Positions 31,389 through 41,945 of a stretch of 64,000 bases of DNA are shown piece by piece. Both the position numbers and the translations under genes were made by a program. The notes under the pieces were generated by a model, which was given only the letters and a program-made list of their open reading frames with translations, was not told the origin of the DNA and searched no databases. The DNA lies in contig CM019824.1 in NCBI GenBank assembly GCA_009763385.1, forward strand, positions 153,394,305 to 153,458,304, in the 5' to 3' direction. Origin of the DNA: Coix lacryma-jobi var. lacryma-jobi (lineage: Eukaryota > Streptophyta > Magnoliopsida > Poales > Poaceae). Each line of letters opens with the position of its first letter. The first letter of the stretch is position 1.

Positions 31389-33026
31389 ATGACTGGTTTC
31401 CAACTACCGAACAACTACACTGAGGATCCCAAAGCTTTACTAAGGAAAACTAGACGCAAACTTAAGAGACCCTCAACACCAATACCAGAAGTTAGCCAGA
31501 TAAGGAGAAGCTTAACACCAGTATTGGACACCATGGCCGACAGGACACTCCGCGAGTTCTCTGCACCAACCACTGCCAACATCAGGACTGGACCAACAGT
31601 CAATGTGGGGGACAACGGATTTGAACTCAAGCCAGCTTTGATCAACATGGTGCAAGCTAATCAATTTTGCGGAAAGGCACATGAAGACGCAAGCGCTAAT
31701 CTCCAACACTTTCTGGAGATTTGCAGCACTTTCACCATCAAAGGAGTCGAAAGGGACGCCATTCTACTTCGCTTGTTCCCATTCTCACTCTTGGGAAAAG
31801 CAAAACAATGGTTTTACGCCAACAAAGACAAAAACACCTCATGGGCGATCTGTTCAACTGTCTTCCTAGCAAAGTTCTTTCCAGTGGGCAAGACGAATGC
31901 CCTCCGTGCCAAGATTTCAACTTTCCAACAACAACATGAAGAATCAATCCCAGAAGCTTGGGAATGCTTTCAAGACTACATATCAGAATGCCCTCACCAT
32001 GGGATGGAGAATTGGCTACTCATGCAGACCTTTTATCACGGGCTCACTTCAAGTACCCGTGAAAATGTAGATGCCGCTGCTGGAGGATCATTCTTATCAC
32101 TCACAATCAACAATGCAACTACACTCATAGAGAAGATGGCCTCGAACCAAGGATGGAATGAGGAATGCTCTCAGCCACGCAAGAGGGGAGGAATACATCA
32201 ACTAAAGGAAGTAGACATGTTGTCTGCTAAACTTGACCTACTTATGAAGAAGATTGTTGAACACACTCCCAAGAGAGAAGACGTCAAGCAAATCTACGAA
32301 TCTCGCATGACATGTGAAGAGTGTGGAGGCACTGGTCATTCAGGGAGCAACTGCCCTGAGACTCAACAGGATGCAAAGTACATCAACAACAACACCAACT
32401 ATCGTCCTCAACAAGCTCAAGGATGGAACCAGCAATCAAGGCCTAATTACTCAGGTAACTACTCAGGTAACTACCAAGGTAATACTTTTAATCAACCACC
32501 TTTGAGAGAGATGATATCTAATCAAAATAAAATTATTGATAATATGTCTAAGAAGATAGCTTCCAATGATAAACTACTTGAAAATATTAATACTAGAATG
32601 GATAGCTTTACTTCTGCCATAAAGAATCAGCATACCTTTAATAAAATGATAGAATCTCAGTTAGCAGCTTCAGTCCCTATGACTGAAAACGGTAAGATTC
32701 TAGGAAGTCCAAAAGAACTAGAAACTGCAAATCTTGTAGACATCTTTGATGCAGGACACCTCATACCTAGACCTTCGAGGGAATGGATGGATGACTCCAT
32801 TGCCCCAAACAAAGGAGATCCAGGAAGACCTGTGATTCCAATTCATATTGGACCTCACAGTTTTGAAGAAGCAGTCTGTGACCTTGGAGCAAGCGCCAAC
32901 ATTATGCCAAGGGTAATATATGAACAAATACATGGTGCACCTCTATTATATACAACCATGTGTTTGCAGCTTGCAGATCAGACACTGTGCTACCCATTAG
33001 GAATTCTAGAAGACATCTGTATATGA
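31389..33026 (+). CDS. Gag with CCHC knuckle and first protease-like domain (Athila type)
   Basis: 545 codons from ATG at 31389 to a TGA at 33024-33026. The N-terminus is basic (TRRKLKRPSTP). The capsid region (FELKPALINMVQANQFCGKA, LFPFSLLGKAKQWFYANK) is the Athila-type retrotransposon gag domain, about residues 75-230. A CCHC knuckle CEECGGTGHSGSNC is at about residues 308-321. A Gln/Asn/Tyr-rich linker contains repeated NYSGNYSGNYQ. From about residue 475 a retropepsin-like domain begins: PVIPIHIGPHSFEEAVCDLG, with DLGASANIMP at the active-site position in place of DTG or DSG. The TGA falls in the middle of this domain and the same frame continues beyond it. A CGA (Arg) to TGA change is the likely cause; readthrough cannot be excluded. 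Confidence 0.87.
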   Translation: MTGFQLPNNYTEDPKALLRKTRRKLKRPSTPIPEVSQIRRSLTPVLDTMADRTLREFSAPTTANIRTGPTVNVGDNGFELKPALINMVQANQFCGKAHEDASANLQHFLEICSTFTIKGVERDAILLRLFPFSLLGKAKQWFYANKDKNTSWAICSTVFLAKFFPVGKTNALRAKISTFQQQHEESIPEAWECFQDYISECPHHGMENWLLMQTFYHGLTSSTRENVDAAAGGSFLSLTINNATTLIEKMASNQGWNEECSQPRKRGGIHQLKEVDMLSAKLDLLMKKIVEHTPKREDVKQIYESRMTCEECGGTGHSGSNCPETQQDAKYINNNTNYRPQQAQGWNQQSRPNYSGNYSGNYQGNTFNQPPLREMISNQNKIIDNMSKKIASNDKLLENINTRMDSFTSAIKNQHTFNKMIESQLAASVPMTENGKILGSPKELETANLVDIFDAGHLIPRPSREWMDDSIAPNKGDPGRPVIPIHIGPHSFEEAVCDLGASANIMPRVIYEQIHGAPLLYTTMCLQLADQTLCYPLGILEDICI

Positions 33027-34061
33027 GTAGGACGCTCGTATGTGTGTGCAGACTTTATGATCATTGAAACAGGTGGAAACAAAAGAGCACCCATCATTCT
33101 TGGACGCCCGTTCCTAAGCTCAACCAAAGCCATCATCTACGCGGACAGCGCCAAGATCTGTTTCACAATCGCAGGCAACAAAGAGAGATTCAGCTTCAAG
33201 AGCCGTACACTCACTATCAAAGTCCACCCTCAGATGCCCTACGAAGATGCAAACATCATATCATCAAAGAAGAAGAGTAGAAACAGAAGAAGGAAGAACA
33301 AGGCTACACAACCACATCAAGACACAGTATGGATGGTCAACTCTGTTCAAACAGAATACGACCACCTTCTTGCATCACCATTCCTCGCTAAGAGAGATGA
33401 CCCAGGCGTACCCACCATCGATTGCAAGATCGAAGGAAGTACATTCCACAAGACATTCTGCGACATGGGCTCAAGTGTCAATATAATGTCTAAGGTAACA
33501 TATGAACACTTATATAAAAATAGACCTATGTATTCGACATATGTGCAGCTGCAGATGGCGGACCAAACTTATTGATTTCCGGAGGGAGTAGTAAAGGACG
33601 TGATGATCCAAATTAAAGACCACTATGTTCCCATCGACTTCTTAGTACTAGACATGGGAAAAGAAGAAGACATTCACATCATCCTAGGAAGACCCTTCGT
33701 CAACACCACTGGCACTATCATCTACATGAGATCTGGAGAGATCCACTTCCAGTTTTTCAGAGAGAAGGTACGTTGTTACTTCAATGGTTATGCCACTAAT
33801 GTACAGGAAAAGAAGAACCACTCAAGGAGGAGATGCCTCACATCCCAACACAACAAGAGACGACAAATCAAGGATGGATGGGCTGACTATGAAGGAGAAG
33901 TTACCAGGAGTGAAGATGTCCCATTAAAGGAAACGAAGGATGAGGAAGTCAAGGAGACAAATCCACCAGTCAAGCAAGTATGGAAAAAGAAAGAGAGTTC
34001 TACAGACGTGCAATCATCGAGGTCCTTCTCAGGATCCGCTGATACACCTAAGGAAGAATAA
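33027..34061 (+). pseudogene. end of first and whole second protease-like domain
   Basis: The same frame as gag, with one more TGA at 33573-33575. 33042-33140 completes protease 1 with the hallmark APIILGRPFLSSTKAIIY. A basic linker (KKKSRNRRRKNK) follows. The second protease-like domain then runs GVPTIDCKIEGSTFHKTFCD, MGSSVNIMSKVTYEHLY, VPIDFLVLDMGKEEDIHIIL and GRPFVNTTGTIIY. Here the active-site position reads DMGSS. The C-terminal 90 residues are charged (Lys/Glu-rich) without a recognised domain and end in TAA at 34059-34061. Both nonsense codons lie at positions where an Arg codon CGA fits. No RT follows. Confidence 0.82.
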
Positions 34062-35730
34062 AGAGCATACAAGGAGTCTTGTTCGATAGACTATAAACAT
34101 CGAATCCTCGCCGGAAGGTAACTCGGTAGTTATCCATATTTCTTTAGCAATAAATTAAGTACTACATAATCATATCATTTTACTTCTAGTTTCATATTTA
34201 CTTTTTAGCAAATTATATTTGCATTAGAAAAGAAAATAAAAATATGAAAAACTTTAAGCCCCATGAGAACAGTTTAGTGGTGTGTTAAAACCCATAAATG
34301 TATTCTCTGTGGAGGCATAAAAAATAATACATCTACATATTAATTTATGCATTGCATTAGAAAAGGAATCAAAAATATTGCATTTGTTACACTACATCAT
34401 AAACCATGAAGCCCCATGTGAATAATTCTATGGTGTGTAAAAACCCACAGAAATGTTCACCGTGGTGGCATAAAAATATAATAATAATAATAATATAATA
34501 CTAAAAATAAATATGCATACATTCATCCTGTTGCATTTTTCTTGCATCGTAAAAAAAATATATATATATTAAAATATAAATATAAAAAAAGAGATCTTAC
34601 TGAAATTCTAGACAACTAAGGCTAGAGTGGCCAATCGCTAATGCTTAATCTGTTCCACAAGTTTTGTTGTCTAGGTGGATAAAAGATTAATTTTGCTCAT
34701 AATAAAAATAATAATTGCCCCGCTGTAATTTCTTTTTCGTACCTAGTGTTTAAACTTAGATTTTCTTGAGAAAGTTGTTCTGAATAAACTCTGAACCTAA
34801 AACCTGTGGATGGCAATTCCTTGATCTAAAACCTAGATAATTGTGAGATATGACATAAAAAGGTTTGAGCTGCTGTTTATCTAATTCCTAGAGATACTAG
34901 AGTTCTGGAGATTTACATTTTGAAAAGATTAAAAATAAATGATGAGATCTTGTATGACATAACATGAATTCCTACCCAGAGCCATTAATATGATTTTAAG
35001 ATAAGGCTACTTGCTTTGTTCTAAGTTTTTAGTTATGGTTGAGAAATTTATCATGCTCTAGAGATCAAGAATGTTTTATTAAAAGATTCACTCTTCCGAA
35101 GTAGTATTGTGTTAGAGGCATGGGCTATGCAAAAATATAAAAGGAGGAAATAAAAAGGGACAAGTGTCCGACTACCTCAAAGAAAAAAAAGGAGAAGAAA
35201 GTTATGATAAAAGTATGAGAAAAAGAATGATAGCCCATGGTTCCTCTAATTACAATATGCCAGCAAGAGATGACAAATTTCAAATTTTCTAAGATCTTGA
35301 TCTATGAGTATGACATCTTTCTTCCTAAACTTTGAACTTTGACTTGGTAAGATATGCTTTTTACTTCTTAAAGCTCCAGATATTTATCCATAGAAGGAAG
35401 GAAAAGTGCATCAGTAAGGAATCATAAAATATAAAAGAGCGATTTGAGAGCATCATACAAGGGAATCTCTGATTTTCATTTGAAAATATATAAAAAAACT
35501 CCAGAATGAAGGTTGATCAAAGAATTAGAGATACAATGCTTACCTTGATTGCTCTATCTTTCAATTGTTTAAAGACCCAGGTGAAGGCAAAAGCTCCATA
35601 GTTAAAGGTAATATGAGAAAGTCAGAATAGTTAACTCTAAACCAAGAAAGATTTTTTTTTAACATATGTGGAGGCATAGTAACAGTTCCAGATTCATCAT
35701 GAGTGTTTGCTAAGGGACTAGCAAAAGGTA
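34062..35730 (+). other. 3' non-coding region of the Athila-derived element
   Basis: AT-rich, with no ORF of note. It starts with an imperfect tandem: GCATTAGAAAAG at 34221 and 34354, each followed by AAGCCCCATG (34256 and 34409), then GTGTAAAAACCCA-like and GGCATAAAAA words. The second unit has an extra 20 or so bases. AT microsatellites follow at 34485-34600. The remainder, 34600-35730, shows only scattered A/T runs. Confidence 0.75.
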
Positions 35731-35743
35731 AGCTTGGGGGAAT
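35731..35743 (+). other. polypurine tract of the Athila-derived element
   Basis: AGCTTGGGGGAAT directly precedes TGTTGACACT of the 3' LTR. Confidence 0.8.
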
Positions 35744-37536
35744 TGTTGACACTGGTTAACTATCATAATTAAGAGATAAATAAATATGAGAAGGGCAAGA
35801 ATATGATCACCAACAAAGGTTTAGGGTTTCAACTGACAATATTCCATGAGTTTTGGTGAGTTATGGTTCTACAGGGACTAAACCAGGAAATTAGCACCAA
35901 TAGCTTCCCATAGAAGGAAACCGTCGGGAGATAACGCAACCGCCACGTCGGGATACTTCTAGAAGACTCCAGGGGACGTAAGAAGACACCACAAGGAAGG
36001 ACACCACCAGAGGCCGACTGGTGGGACCGACCGGTCCCACCAGGTGACCGATCGGTTGCCCCCTAGGCCCGCTGGGTTCCGTCCTCTGCAAGCTCTTCCA
36101 TCGACCTCCAGGATGCGTCTCAACCGTACCTCAAGTCGGTTTGATCCAAGGGCCACGATTCATCGCCCAGGGCTATATAAACAGACCCCTGACCCCCCTC
36201 TCAGGCAAGAGGGTTTCAGGCAATTCATTCATCAGGGTTAGACCAACCAGAAGGAGATCAATCGAAAGCTTTAGGACTACATCCACCTAGATTAGTAGAT
36301 AGAATAGGATTAGAGGAGGCAAGCTTCGCTTGGATTCCTGATCTAGTCACGAGAAGGCTCGGTAAACCCAAGATCTTCTCTCTTGTATTAACATTATGGA
36401 TCTATTTCATAATTGCTCTTCTAGTTCATCATTGTTCTTCATTGTTTATGTTCTAGTTCATCATTTAGTTCATGTTCATCGTCTAGTTCATCTTCTAGTT
36501 CATAATCTTGTTCTAGTTAATGTTCTAGTTCGTACTTTAGTTCTTCTCGATGATCTAGTTCACCTTATTGTTCATTATTGTGTTCTAGATAGCAATACAA
36601 TTGATATGATTAAGACATCAATGATTATATTCTTAGTTATAATGCTTATAGTCTGCTTTGATTATATATTTGGCATAGATAGTTCATCTTATTGTTTATA
36701 CTCATGTCCGTATAACGCTCATCTTAAAGTACAACGGGTGGGTGATGAATGCTGTGTAGGCATGGTGCCTATACATTATTTATCTGCGAATACGTCCTAT
36801 GTTCCGGATAGAGTGGTAGATCGCGGGTGTGACAGACTTGTTGAGTCCTCTGTATTCCACCTCCCAAATATAGTGTTCAGTATGGCTCAGTTCACTCATG
36901 CTTTAAGGGTTACTTTGTTTAACACTTTAGCTATGGAGTTGCCTCTTGATTATAAATATGATGTGACCTAGCCAATGATTGCCATATATAATTGCACTAA
37001 TCAATGTATGCTATGACTTATAATTAGAATAACTTAGGAATGTTCCTTTTTAATACATGTTCTAATCATCATCTTGCTAGGCAGTACTGTTCTAAGTTTA
37101 TCCTTGATTGATCTGATCTCTGCTATCCTTTATCAATTATTTACTATATCATTTACTCTGTACCTGATTCTTGTTCATAGTAGTTAGTGTGTTATCAGTC
37201 TTACTACAAGTGTGTGCCATATTAAATACTGTTAAGTCCTTACCATACCATCATATCTTGAATTGATTAGTCTCTAGGCTAAAATATAAATAACGATACC
37301 TGAGACTAGCTTGGGTGAAATACTCTACAACGGGTATGTTTATCTGTGCGCTTGCGGATAAATATCTATCTCTTAAATCCAGTGCCCTGATATAATTACA
37401 TTGCTAGCTTCATGTTGGGGATGACAACTTGACGTTAAGTGGAGTTAGTTGTGTCCCGTACACTCTTTTGTGCTTTCACTAGTTTATTATTTTATGTGAC
37501 TCATTCTTAGAGTGAATCCATTAAGGAGTGTCAACA
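35744..37536 (+). repeat. 3' LTR of the Athila-derived element (1793 bp)
   Basis: Near-identical to the 5' LTR, with a few substitutions (for example GAGAAGGGC against GAAAAGGGC near the start, and ATAACGC against ATAATGC) and small indels. Ends AGTGTCAACA followed by the ACAAT duplication. It contains a TATA box at 36174-36181 and a copy of the 191-aa open frame at 36396-36971. Confidence 0.93.
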
Positions 37537-37541
37537 ACAAT

Positions 37542-39200
37542 ATAGAGTGCTTTTCTGGGAAAGTTCACGAAGAAGGCTTTCTCAAAATGTCTCATGATAG
37601 TCAACAGCCGATCCAAGCAGTCGGCTTCAAAAAATGTGTCTAATGGATTGTACGATCAATGAGGATGAAAGTAAGATGGGTAAAGGTTTTACTTCGGCTG
37701 ATGAACTGGAGGCGGTTGATATTGGAATCGGTGATAAACCAAGGTTGACAAATATCAGTGTCAAGCTGGATCCCAAGTTTAGACAATAACTTATTGCTTT
37801 GCTAAAAGAATATAAAGAATGTTTTGCTTGGGATTATTCTGAGATGCCTGGTCTTGATCGATCGTTGGTTGAGCATCGACTACCCATCAAACATGGGAGT
37901 CGGTCTGTAAAACAAGCTCCGAGGAGAATTAAAGCAGAAGTTATGGCAGACGTGAAAACATAAATCACTCGGCTTTATGAAGCTAATTTCATTCAGTAAT
38001 GTAGATATGCCGAGTGGATATCTAGTGTAGTCCCTATGTATAAGAAAAATGGGAAGATGAGAGTTTGCATTGATTTCAGGGATTTGAATAAAGCTACTCC
38101 AATGGATGGCTACCCGATGCCAGTAGCAGACATGTTGGTTGATGCAGCGACAGGGCATAAGGTAATCAGTTTTATGGATGGCAATGCTGGTTATAATCAA
38201 ATCTTTTTGGCAGAAGAAGATATACATAAAACTGCATTCAGGTGTCCGGGTGCTATAGGATTATATGAGTGGGTAGTTATGACCTTTGGACTTAAAAATG
38301 CTGGTGCAACTTATCAAAGAGCTATGAATTATATCTTTCACGAGTTGATCAGCAAGATTGTAGAAATTTACATTGATGATGTGGTTATAAAGTCCAAGGA
38401 TTATCAATGACATCTTAAAGATCTCAAAGATACTCTAGAATGTGCAAGAGAAAATGGATTAAGAATGAATCCCCACAAGTGTGCATTCGGAGTGTCAGCT
38501 AGACAGTTTTTGGGGTTTATGGTGCATGAAAAAGGGATTGAAGCCGGTCAGAAAAGTTATGACGCGATTGATAAAGCAGTACCACCGACTACAAAAACTC
38601 AGTTACAATCTTTGATTGGTAAAATTAATTTCATCAGAAGATTTGTTTCGAATTTGTCAGCCAGGATTTTACCATTCTCAGTATTGCTGAAATTGAAGGA
38701 TGATCAAGAATTTAAGTGGGGAAGTGAGCAACAGAAAGCATTTAATGAAATCAAAGAATATATGAAGTCACCACCAGTTTTGATTCCTCCTCAAAAGGAT
38801 AAACCTTTTAAATTATATGTTTCGGCCGATGATCATACAATTGGATCGGCTTTAATACAAGAATTTGAAGGGAAGGAAAGAGTAGTGTTCTATCTCAGCA
38901 GGAGGCTACTTGATCCAGAAACAAGATATTCTCCCGTTGAGAAGTTATGCTTGTGTTTGTACTTTTCATGCATCAAACTTTGACATTATCTACTGTCCTT
39001 TGAATGCACCGTGGTGTCAAATTTGACGTGATAAAGCACATGTTATTTATGCCTATTCTAAATGGGAGAATTGGCAAATGGATTCTTGCATTATCAGAGT
39101 TTGATTTAAAATATGAATCGGCTAAGGCAGTTAAAGGTCAGGTAATTGCTGATTTTATTACCCATCATCACGATCAGAAAATTAAGATTTTGGATTTTAC
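37542..39200 (+). pseudogene. reverse transcriptase (Tat type, copy A)
   Basis: RT with VCIDFRDLNKATPMDGYPMP, VISFMDGNAGYNQIFLAEED, VVMTFGLKNAGATYQRAMN and YIDDVVIKSK, so the catalytic YIDD is present. The thumb and connection regions follow from 38465 (MNPHKCAFGVSARQFLGFMV), then the start of the RNase H-like region with LYVSADDHTIGSALIQE. In-frame stops occur at 37961-37963, 37997-37999, 38408-38410 and 38981-38983. All four recur at the same places in copy C. This is a shared old relic with no coding capacity. Confidence 0.85.
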
Positions 39201-39957
39201 CCCATGAGCCTTGTTCTTTTATGGTTCTAATTGCAAGCAAGGTGGAGGTATTGGTATTGTTCTTGTTTCTCCTTAGGGGAAACGTTTTGAATATGCCTTT
39301 TCAATTGATCCAACCTATACTAATAATCAAGCTGAGTATGAAGCACTTCTCCACGGACTTCAGCTTTTGTTTGAGGTGAGGGTCGAGGCTGTTGAGATTT
39401 TTGGTGATTCTCAATTAGTAGTTAATCAACTGCTCGGCCTATATAAATGCAAAGATGACATTTTGAGGAAACATTACGAGAAGTGTCTCGAATTACTTGA
39501 TTCTTTCTCTTCTGCTATTATAAAACATATCCCTAGATGTCAGAATCAAGAGGCTAATCATTTAGCTCAAAGTGCTTCTGGGTATCGGCAAATCGTTGAG
39601 ATATTAGCCGATGAGATTACTAATAATAATGATTGGAGGATTGAAAATATTGAATACTTAAAGGATCCATCACGACAGGTGTCCAGGAAGTTGAGGTATA
39701 AGGCCACGAAGTTTGTCCTTCTTGATGACCAACTGTATCATAAGACAATCGATGGTGTACTCCTTAAACGTATCAATCAAGAGGAGGCCAAGGTCCTGAT
39801 AGGAGAGGTCCATGAGGGAGTTTGTGGTGCACATCAGTCTGCTCATAAAATGAAATGGGTGATCAGTAGAGCAGGATATTTTCTGCCAACCATATTGGAA
39901 GATTGTTTTAAATACTATAGAGGATGTCAAGAATGTCAAAGGTTCGGTAATATTTAG
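39201..39957 (+). pseudogene. RNase H and integrase zinc finger (Tat type, copy A)
   Basis: RNase H begins near 39200 after a TGA. The usual FDGS active-site motif reads FYGS here (TAT at 39220-39222), so the first catalytic aspartate is lost. Further hallmarks are present (NNQAEYEALLHGLQLL, IFGDSQLVVNQLLG). A stop also follows GIVLVSP. From 39367 the frame is open. It includes the HHCC zinc finger (H of VHEGVCGAH, then CQECQRFG) and ends in TAG at 39955-39957. Confidence 0.83.
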
Positions 39958-40879
39958 AAATCTCTAGCATCAACTATGAATCCAATTACAAAGCCATGGC
40001 CATTTAGAGGATGGGGAACAAATCTAATTGGCCAAATATTCCCAGTATCTAGCAAAGGACACAAATTTGTGTTGGTAGCAACTGATTATTTCACCAAATG
40101 GGTTGAAGCTATTCCTCTGAAGGAGGCTTCATCGGCTACCGTGATTAAGTTTATCAAGGACCATATTATCTATAGATTCGGTGTTCCTCAAACCATTACT
40201 ACAGATCAAGGAAAGATGTTTACAGCGAAAGAGTTTGAGGATTTTGCTACTAGCACAGGCTTCCAGTTGATTAACTCATCTCCATATTATGCCCAAGCTA
40301 ATGGGCAGGCCGAAGCTTCTAATTAGATTTTAATCACAATTATTAAGAAAAAGGTCAAGGAGCATCCGAAGAAGTGGCATTCGATACTCAGTGAAACTTT
40401 ATGGTCCTATCGAATGGTTTGTCATGGTGCAACTAAATGTTCTCCTTATGATTGGTCTACGGTCATGAGGTTGTGTTACCTTGGGAAATCAATATTGGAT
40501 CCAGAAGGATATCACAGCAGAACAATTTGAAAACCGATGAATATAAGCAGCTCATGATGGATAACCTTGATGATTTAAATTTTCATCGGCTAAAAGCTCT
40601 TGAGAATATTAGAGCTCAGAAGTTAAGAGTTGCTAAGTATTATGATCGAATGGTCAGGGAGAAAAAGTTTAATGAAGGGGACTTGGTTTGGAAAGTCATT
40701 TTAACCCATTGGAACTAAGGATAGCAAATACGGTAAATGGTCACCAAATTGGGAAGGACCCTATCGAATTACCAAATGTGCTCCTTGCAATGCTTATTTC
40801 TATGAAACTTTAGAGGGTGTCGAGTAACTTCAGAGCAGTTAATGGGAAATATTTTAAGAAATATTATCCTAGTATCTGA
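39958..40879 (+). pseudogene. integrase core and C-terminus (Tat type, copy A)
   Basis: From 39976, KPWPFRGWGTNLIGQIFPVS: the first catalytic aspartate of the D-D-E triad is asparagine (AAT at 40021-40023). The other two are present (TTDQGKMFTAKEF and NGQAEASN). A TAG follows, then YDRMVREKKFNEGDLVWKV of the C-terminal part from 40452. A single extra base near 40704 shifts the frame relative to copy C, where the C-terminus is intact. Confidence 0.83.
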
Positions 40880-41370
40880 GTGGATTTACTGTGATTAATC
40901 AATTTGATCAATAGCCGATATGACTATATCGCCTTCAGGATAAAAAGAAGAGATAGCTTATATGTGTAGTTTCGCCTTCATCAGTAAATAGACGATGCAA
41001 GTGAGGCATCACCTTCAGCACAAAAATGTGAATTTAAAAGACCTTGATGGACCTTACCATAGAGAGATCTTAGAAGAACGGAAACTCTATTATATTCACA
41101 AGATGGTTTCTTATACAGTAGTTTGATCTTAATGAACTACTCAAAGACTTTATCTACAATGAAAACAGAAGGGGTGGACTCTGCTATCATCTTGGTCGCT
41201 CCATCGACGCCATCAAGTTTGCTTCCATGGCATGACTTATCTCCGGAGTGATCTCGAGGTCACCCAAGTCTTGGCGTGGTGTAGGCCAGGGCAGCTCCAA
41301 GGGCCATGGTGGCACCATGGCGGACACCATGGAGGGCAACCTCGTGCACCTTTGCGGGGATGTTGGGCGA
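40880..41370 (-). pseudogene. 3' region of Tat copy A with an antisense ORF
   Basis: On the minus strand a frame ends with TAG at 41137-41139, and upstream of that reads HEVALHGVRHGATMALGAAL with one or two frameshifts. The same protein end is read cleanly at 63845-64000. I recall that Tat-lineage elements carry additional ORFs, some of them antisense, between pol and the 3' LTR. The plus strand holds the words GCCGATATGACTATATCGCC and TCAGGATAAAAAGAAGAG with no ORF. The element is cut at 41370. Confidence 0.5.
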
Positions 41371-41945
41371 TTTCAGTCGTCGCCGCCGACCTCTCATCGT
41401 CAGGCGATCAAGCGCATTATGAGGTACTTATGCTCATCAGAGTTTGGGATTTGTGATTCTGCTTCCTCCACCCTCTCTCTTTGCGGTTATTCTGAGCCGA
41501 TTTTGCTGGTTGCCGACTTGATCGCAAGTCCACTTCTGGGACTTATCAGTTTATTGGTTCTTCTCTTGTATCGTGGTCTTCTCGCAAGTAGTCTAGTGTC
41601 ACCCAGTCCACCACGGAGGCTGAGTATGTTGCTGCGGCTAGCTGCTGTTCTCAATTGCTTTGGATGATGGCCACTTTGCGTGATTTTGGTCTGAGATTTT
41701 CTCGCGTTCCTTTGCTTTGTGACAGCACGAGTGCTATTAGTGTTGCTAAGAACCCTGTGTTGCATTCTAAGACCAAACACATTGATGTGCGCTTTCATTT
41801 TCTGCGAGACCACTATGAGAAGGGTGATATCGACCTTCGCCATGTCCATACTCATCATCAGTTGGCTGATATTTTCACCAAGCCTTTGGACCAATCAACT
41901 TTTGCTAGGTTGATAGGTGAGCTTGGTGTGTGTTTCCCCTATTAG
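41371..41945 (+). pseudogene. RNase H fragment (SIRE-like)
   Basis: The first part is frameshifted (CGYSEPILLVADLIASPLLG replaces the expected NADFAG context). From 41655 the frame is open: MLWMMATLRDFGLRFSRVPL, CDSTSAISVAKNP, HIDVRFHFLRDHYEKGDI and DIFTKPLDQSTFARLIGELG, ending at 41943-41945. This is the copia RNase H C-terminus and matches the protein end at 11753-12034. Confidence 0.83.

Larger units (their letters stand above)
29364..37536 (+). mobile_element. Athila-derived non-autonomous LTR element (gag-PR-PR), TSD ACAAT
   Basis: 8173 bp, with LTRs of 1796 and 1793 bp, perfect 10-bp LTR terminal repeats (TGTTGACACT/AGTGTCAACA) and ACAAT duplications at 29359-29363 and 37537-37541. It has an Athila-type PBS, a Gag frame, two protease-like domains, a 1.7 kb non-coding 3' region and a PPT. 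There is no RT, RNase H or integrase between gag and the 3' LTR. The two LTRs differ at only a limited number of positions, so the insertion is young. It resembles the described class of gag-only plant retrotransposons but keeps a duplicated protease. Confidence 0.93.
26368..41370 (+). mobile_element. Tat-type Ty3/gypsy element (copy A), decayed host of the nest
   Basis: Gag, protease, RT, RNase H and integrase occur in plus-strand order, interrupted by a hAT-type MITE and by an Athila-derived element. The Angela copy lies in its gag. Gag motifs (KRYCKFHNSGTHTTNDC) and protease DGG motif are those of Tat/RIRE2-like elements. No LTR of this element is visible. On the right it is cut at about 41370 by SIRE-like sequence. 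Many stops and lost catalytic residues show it is an old relic. Confidence 0.83.

Noticed and set aside
34480..34600. AT-rich microsatellite as a possible replication origin or MAR
   Set aside because: Short ATA and TA runs without further evidence. They belong to the 3' region of the Athila-derived element.
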